A stretch of 64,000 nt of DNA from Cyanidiococcus yangmingshanensis (taxonomy: Eukaryota; Rhodophyta; Bangiophyceae; Cyanidiales; Cyanidiaceae): positions 382,501 through 446,500 of the forward strand of contig VWRR01000005.1 of NCBI GenBank assembly GCA_013995675.1, given 5' to 3'. Shown piece by piece: positions 61,629 through 64,000 of the stretch (its first letter is position 1; the number at the start of each line of letters is the position of its first letter). The notes under the pieces are model-generated. The model ran no database searches. It had not been told where the DNA came from and was given only the letters and a program-made list of their open reading frames with translations. The position numbers and the translations under genes are program-made.

Positions 61629-63052
61629 TCTCTTGGGGACGTTTTACCCAAGACGTCTCGAGGCGGCCTCGACCGGAGACACGGCAAACGTGCTGGTGGC
61701 GAACAGCTCGGCCTGTTGGCAACGTCGTTGTTGCCGCTCTCCGAGTCGTCTCCAGCCTCAGTGTGTTGCTGCTTCGTTTTGGAGCATGGGTATCGAACTT
61801 GTGAAAGTTTCGTACGAAAGTCTTCAGCGAATCGTCAAGTATTGGCCGAGTGTTTGTGAATCTTGACTTTTACCGAGATCGAGCGTTCGTATTGCGGTGA
61901 TCAACTTGTGTGCCTCGGTGCCTGAACAGGGGACGCAGGGAAAGGCGGCGGTGCGCGCTCCTGAGTGACTGAATTTTCAGCCGAACAAGTCATGACTCTA
62001 TGGAAATCAATGAACGAGAGCGATCGTACGTGTTGCAGGGCGAAATGAACTTGTGTTGGAAGCGAGTCTAGGCGGTCGATGATGTCTCGAGGAATGCTCC
62101 GCCAGGGCTCTGGGGCGAGCGTCCTTCGCGTCTCACCCGCAAGTATGGAATGCTACGGGTCGATCGACGAACACTCTGTCGAAAAGCTCCTCTGTAAATG
62201 ATCAAAATAGGTTCAGGAAAAGAAGAGGCAGTGCTGGCTGGAGGGAAACGCACACCAGCGTTGCAGTTCTCTGGCGCTGTTGATCACGTGTTTGGCGTGC
62301 TGAGGCGAGCGCTTCCTCAACACCGTCAAGATCACAAAGAATTCGATGTGTTTTGGCATGGAGCTGGTCGGCGGATACTCAAGAAACTCCCGTCTACTCA
62401 TGAACATGTTCGATTTTTCGGCCGAGGCAGTATCGTGTCGGAGTAAGGCTCGATGACGTTTCGAGCGCTCTTGGTTTCGTGTCCAGAGCGCTAGGCATTG
62501 TGAATTTCTCAGCGATTTGTGCAGCTCCCGGACGAACGATATCGGAATTTTCGAGAATGTTGTCTGCGTAAACTCAAGGACGAATAGACTCAGGTAAGAA
62601 CGTCCGATGCTGATCGATCACTTGGATAAAAACCTGAAGCTGAGCATTCTGGGTATCGAGTCGGGCTCGATGCATCCAGCGCTGCGCAGCGTCCTCGTAG
62701 GACACGTCCAAGACGTCGACTTTTATAGGTGATTTCGCGCGCTACGCTCATAGTCCATGGAACAGCAACGGACTGTCTGTCTAAAAGCTCTGCTTCAGTC
62801 GCGCTTATGGCCCTGAGTTGGTCTGTTCCCCTGAAAGAAGCGTTATTCGCAGCCCGCGTACATCTTCGCTCGCTCAGCTTTGAGCACATATTCCAAGAAC
62901 GACACGAGAAGCTCTTGGAGGGAACTGCACCAACTTCGTGCATGGTCAAAGCGTCCTCTATGGGAATTCACGTTTGACTCGATGCCTACACCATCTCAGT
63001 CCCGTTTGCTGAGCGACCGGCCAATCCGCTGCTATACCCAGCGACGCTATCG
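61629..63052. other. Intergenic region before LSG1
   Basis: About 1.4 kb between LSG1 and the D-lactate dehydrogenase gene on the same strand. Plus-strand frames such as 62198-62446 (82 codons) have no recognisable product. No repeats were noticed. Confidence 0.4.
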
Positions 63053-64000
63053 CTAAGCCTCATGTACAACTGGATCCGGTAAGACTTTGCCAGGGTTCAT
63101 TACCCCCGCTGGATCTATCGCTTCTTTGATACGCTGCATGAGGGCGACTGCCTCGGGCCCAAGTTCAGCCACGAGGTAGCGTCGCTTTCCCTCTCCAATG
63201 CCGTGTTCACCAGTGCAGGTACCGCCAGCCGCAATCGCTCTACGTACCAACCGATCGTTCACTTGTTGAGCACGTTCCATCTCGGCCGGATGGTGCGGAT
63301 CTACCAGCATGAGGAGATGAAAGTTGCCGTCTGCGGCATGAGCAACGAGCGGGGCCAGAAGCGCCGGCATTTGTCCACCTCGTTCCTTCGCAACGCGATT
63401 CGTCTGCTCGATATCCTCCTGTGTCTGCCCAAGAACATCCGCGAGTTTCGAAAGCGGCACCGCAACGTCTGTCGTCCAGATCTCTGCCCCAGGACGAAGT
63501 TCGTATGCAGCCCAGTAGGCCACTTTGCGTGCACGCCAGAGCTCCTCTCGTTCTTGCCAGAGTCGCTGTTCGGTCTCATTCGCTGTTGTACTTGAAGAAC
63601 TTGTCTGAGGCGCCTCACGTGCACCATTCCCTTGGATTGCGAGGGAGTGCTTCAACTCTAGTGCGGCATTCGCCTCGTCGGCTGCTGCCATGACTGCAGA
63701 GGTGGCACCTCGTTCAATGACGCCGGCGTCAATACTGTTGTGTGCTGTGTGTGATGACCTTTTGGTCGAAATATCATCTCCTGTGAATGAGCTCGAGTCC
63801 CTGTTTGTTGGCTGTTCAAGGCTGGGCGCTGTCGATGAGACCAAGGCGCCAGCAGTACGTCGCGTCTCCGGAAACGTTGGCCCTCTGGAACTTGGTTCTG
63901 GCTCTGCGCTCGCGCGGAGCAGATCCTCGGGCGCGCTCTTCGATACCTCTGTTGGGCTGGGATGGATACTCGCACCCAGTTGTCGGAGATTCGGACGCTC
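63053..64000 (-). CDS. D-lactate/glycolate dehydrogenase-type FAD-linked oxidase, C-terminal part
   Basis: C-terminal (cap) half of a flavoenzyme of the GlcD/DLD family that oxidises D-lactate, D-2-hydroxyglutarate or glycolate. The frame ends at 63053 and is open to the window's right edge, so the FAD-binding PCMH domain lies outside. Visible motifs are LWRARKVAYWAAYELRPG, IWTTDVAVPLSKLADVL and VAHAADGNFHLLMLVDP (usually GHVGDGNFH). The family's C-terminal signature TGEHGIGEGKRRYLVAELG and MNPGKVLPDP follow. The most N-terminal 150 residues present are S/T/E-rich low complexity, an unusual insertion before the conserved WEARH-like segment. Substrate cannot be decided from this half. Confidence 0.85.
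   Translation of the reverse strand, partial: ERPNLRQLGASIHPSPTEVSKSAPEDLLRASAEPEPSSRGPTFPETRRTAGALVSSTAPSLEQPTNRDSSSFTGDDISTKRSSHTAHNSIDAGVIERGATSAVMAAADEANAALELKHSLAIQGNGAREAPQTSSSSTTANETEQRLWQEREELWRARKVAYWAAYELRPGAEIWTTDVAVPLSKLADVLGQTQEDIEQTNRVAKERGGQMPALLAPLVAHAADGNFHLLMLVDPHHPAEMERAQQVNDRLVRRAIAAGGTCTGEHGIGEGKRRYLVAELGPEAVALMQRIKEAIDPAGVMNPGKVLPDPVVHEA

Noticed and set aside
1-64000. Transposons, virus-derived elements and reverse transcriptases
   Set aside because: No transposase, integrase, reverse transcriptase, capsid or long terminal repeat was recognised on either strand.

Overview
The window looks like nuclear DNA from an intron-poor, compact unicellular alga. The best guess is a cyanidiophycean red alga (Cyanidioschyzon/Cyanidiococcus-like). 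The inference rests on typically eukaryotic genes (XRN exonuclease, ALG8, V-ATPase c, LSG1, TRAPPC13, cytosolic LeuRS) beside plastid genes (TIC110, DUF3007, RUS/DUF647, an Mbb1/HCF107-like HAT-TPR factor, organellar PNPase). Coding sequence is nearly continuous, moderately GC-rich, and shows almost no credible introns. No rRNA, tRNA, CRISPR array, virus-like element or transposon was recognised.

Layout. 0-11 kb: PrmA-like methyltransferase (-), metallophosphatase (+), ALG8 glucosyltransferase (+), RCL1 (+), a basic/low-complexity unknown (-). 11-24 kb: a 6-copy 93-bp tandem array, XRN exonuclease (-), RUS protein (+), COX16 (-), DUF3007 (+), an acidic unknown (+), mitochondrial uS10 (-), V-ATPase subunit c (+). 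24-36 kb: PNPase (+), eIF4B-like protein (-), HAT/TPR factor (-), Rad9-like clamp subunit (+), ApaG-domain protein (-). 36-48 kb: DHX37/Dhr1-like helicase (+), cytochrome b5 (-), TRAPPC13 (-), LeuRS (+). 48-64 kb: isopropylmalate synthase (-), a probable structured non-coding RNA, DEAD-box helicase (+), TIC110 (+), FANCE-like protein (-), LSG1 (-), and the 3' part of a D-lactate dehydrogenase-type flavoprotein (-) cut by the window edge. Genes are single transcription units on both strands, not operons. Themes are RNA turnover and ribosome biogenesis (XRN, RCL1, DHX37, LSG1, PNPase, eIF4B, DEAD-box), plastid biogenesis, and genome maintenance (Rad9, FANCE).

The most striking global feature is that about ten conserved genes change reading frame inside strongly conserved regions. 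About 14 of 17 changes are in the +1 direction, while other genes of 900-1100 codons are intact. This could be insertion-type sequencing error or something biological (frameshifting, editing); the sequence alone cannot decide. A second notable item is the strongly folded ~300-bp segment at 50.78-51.08 kb, which ends in a perfect hairpin followed by TTTT. Five independent short tandem arrays (periods 33, 73, 88, 93 and 105 bp) lie in the intergenic spaces.
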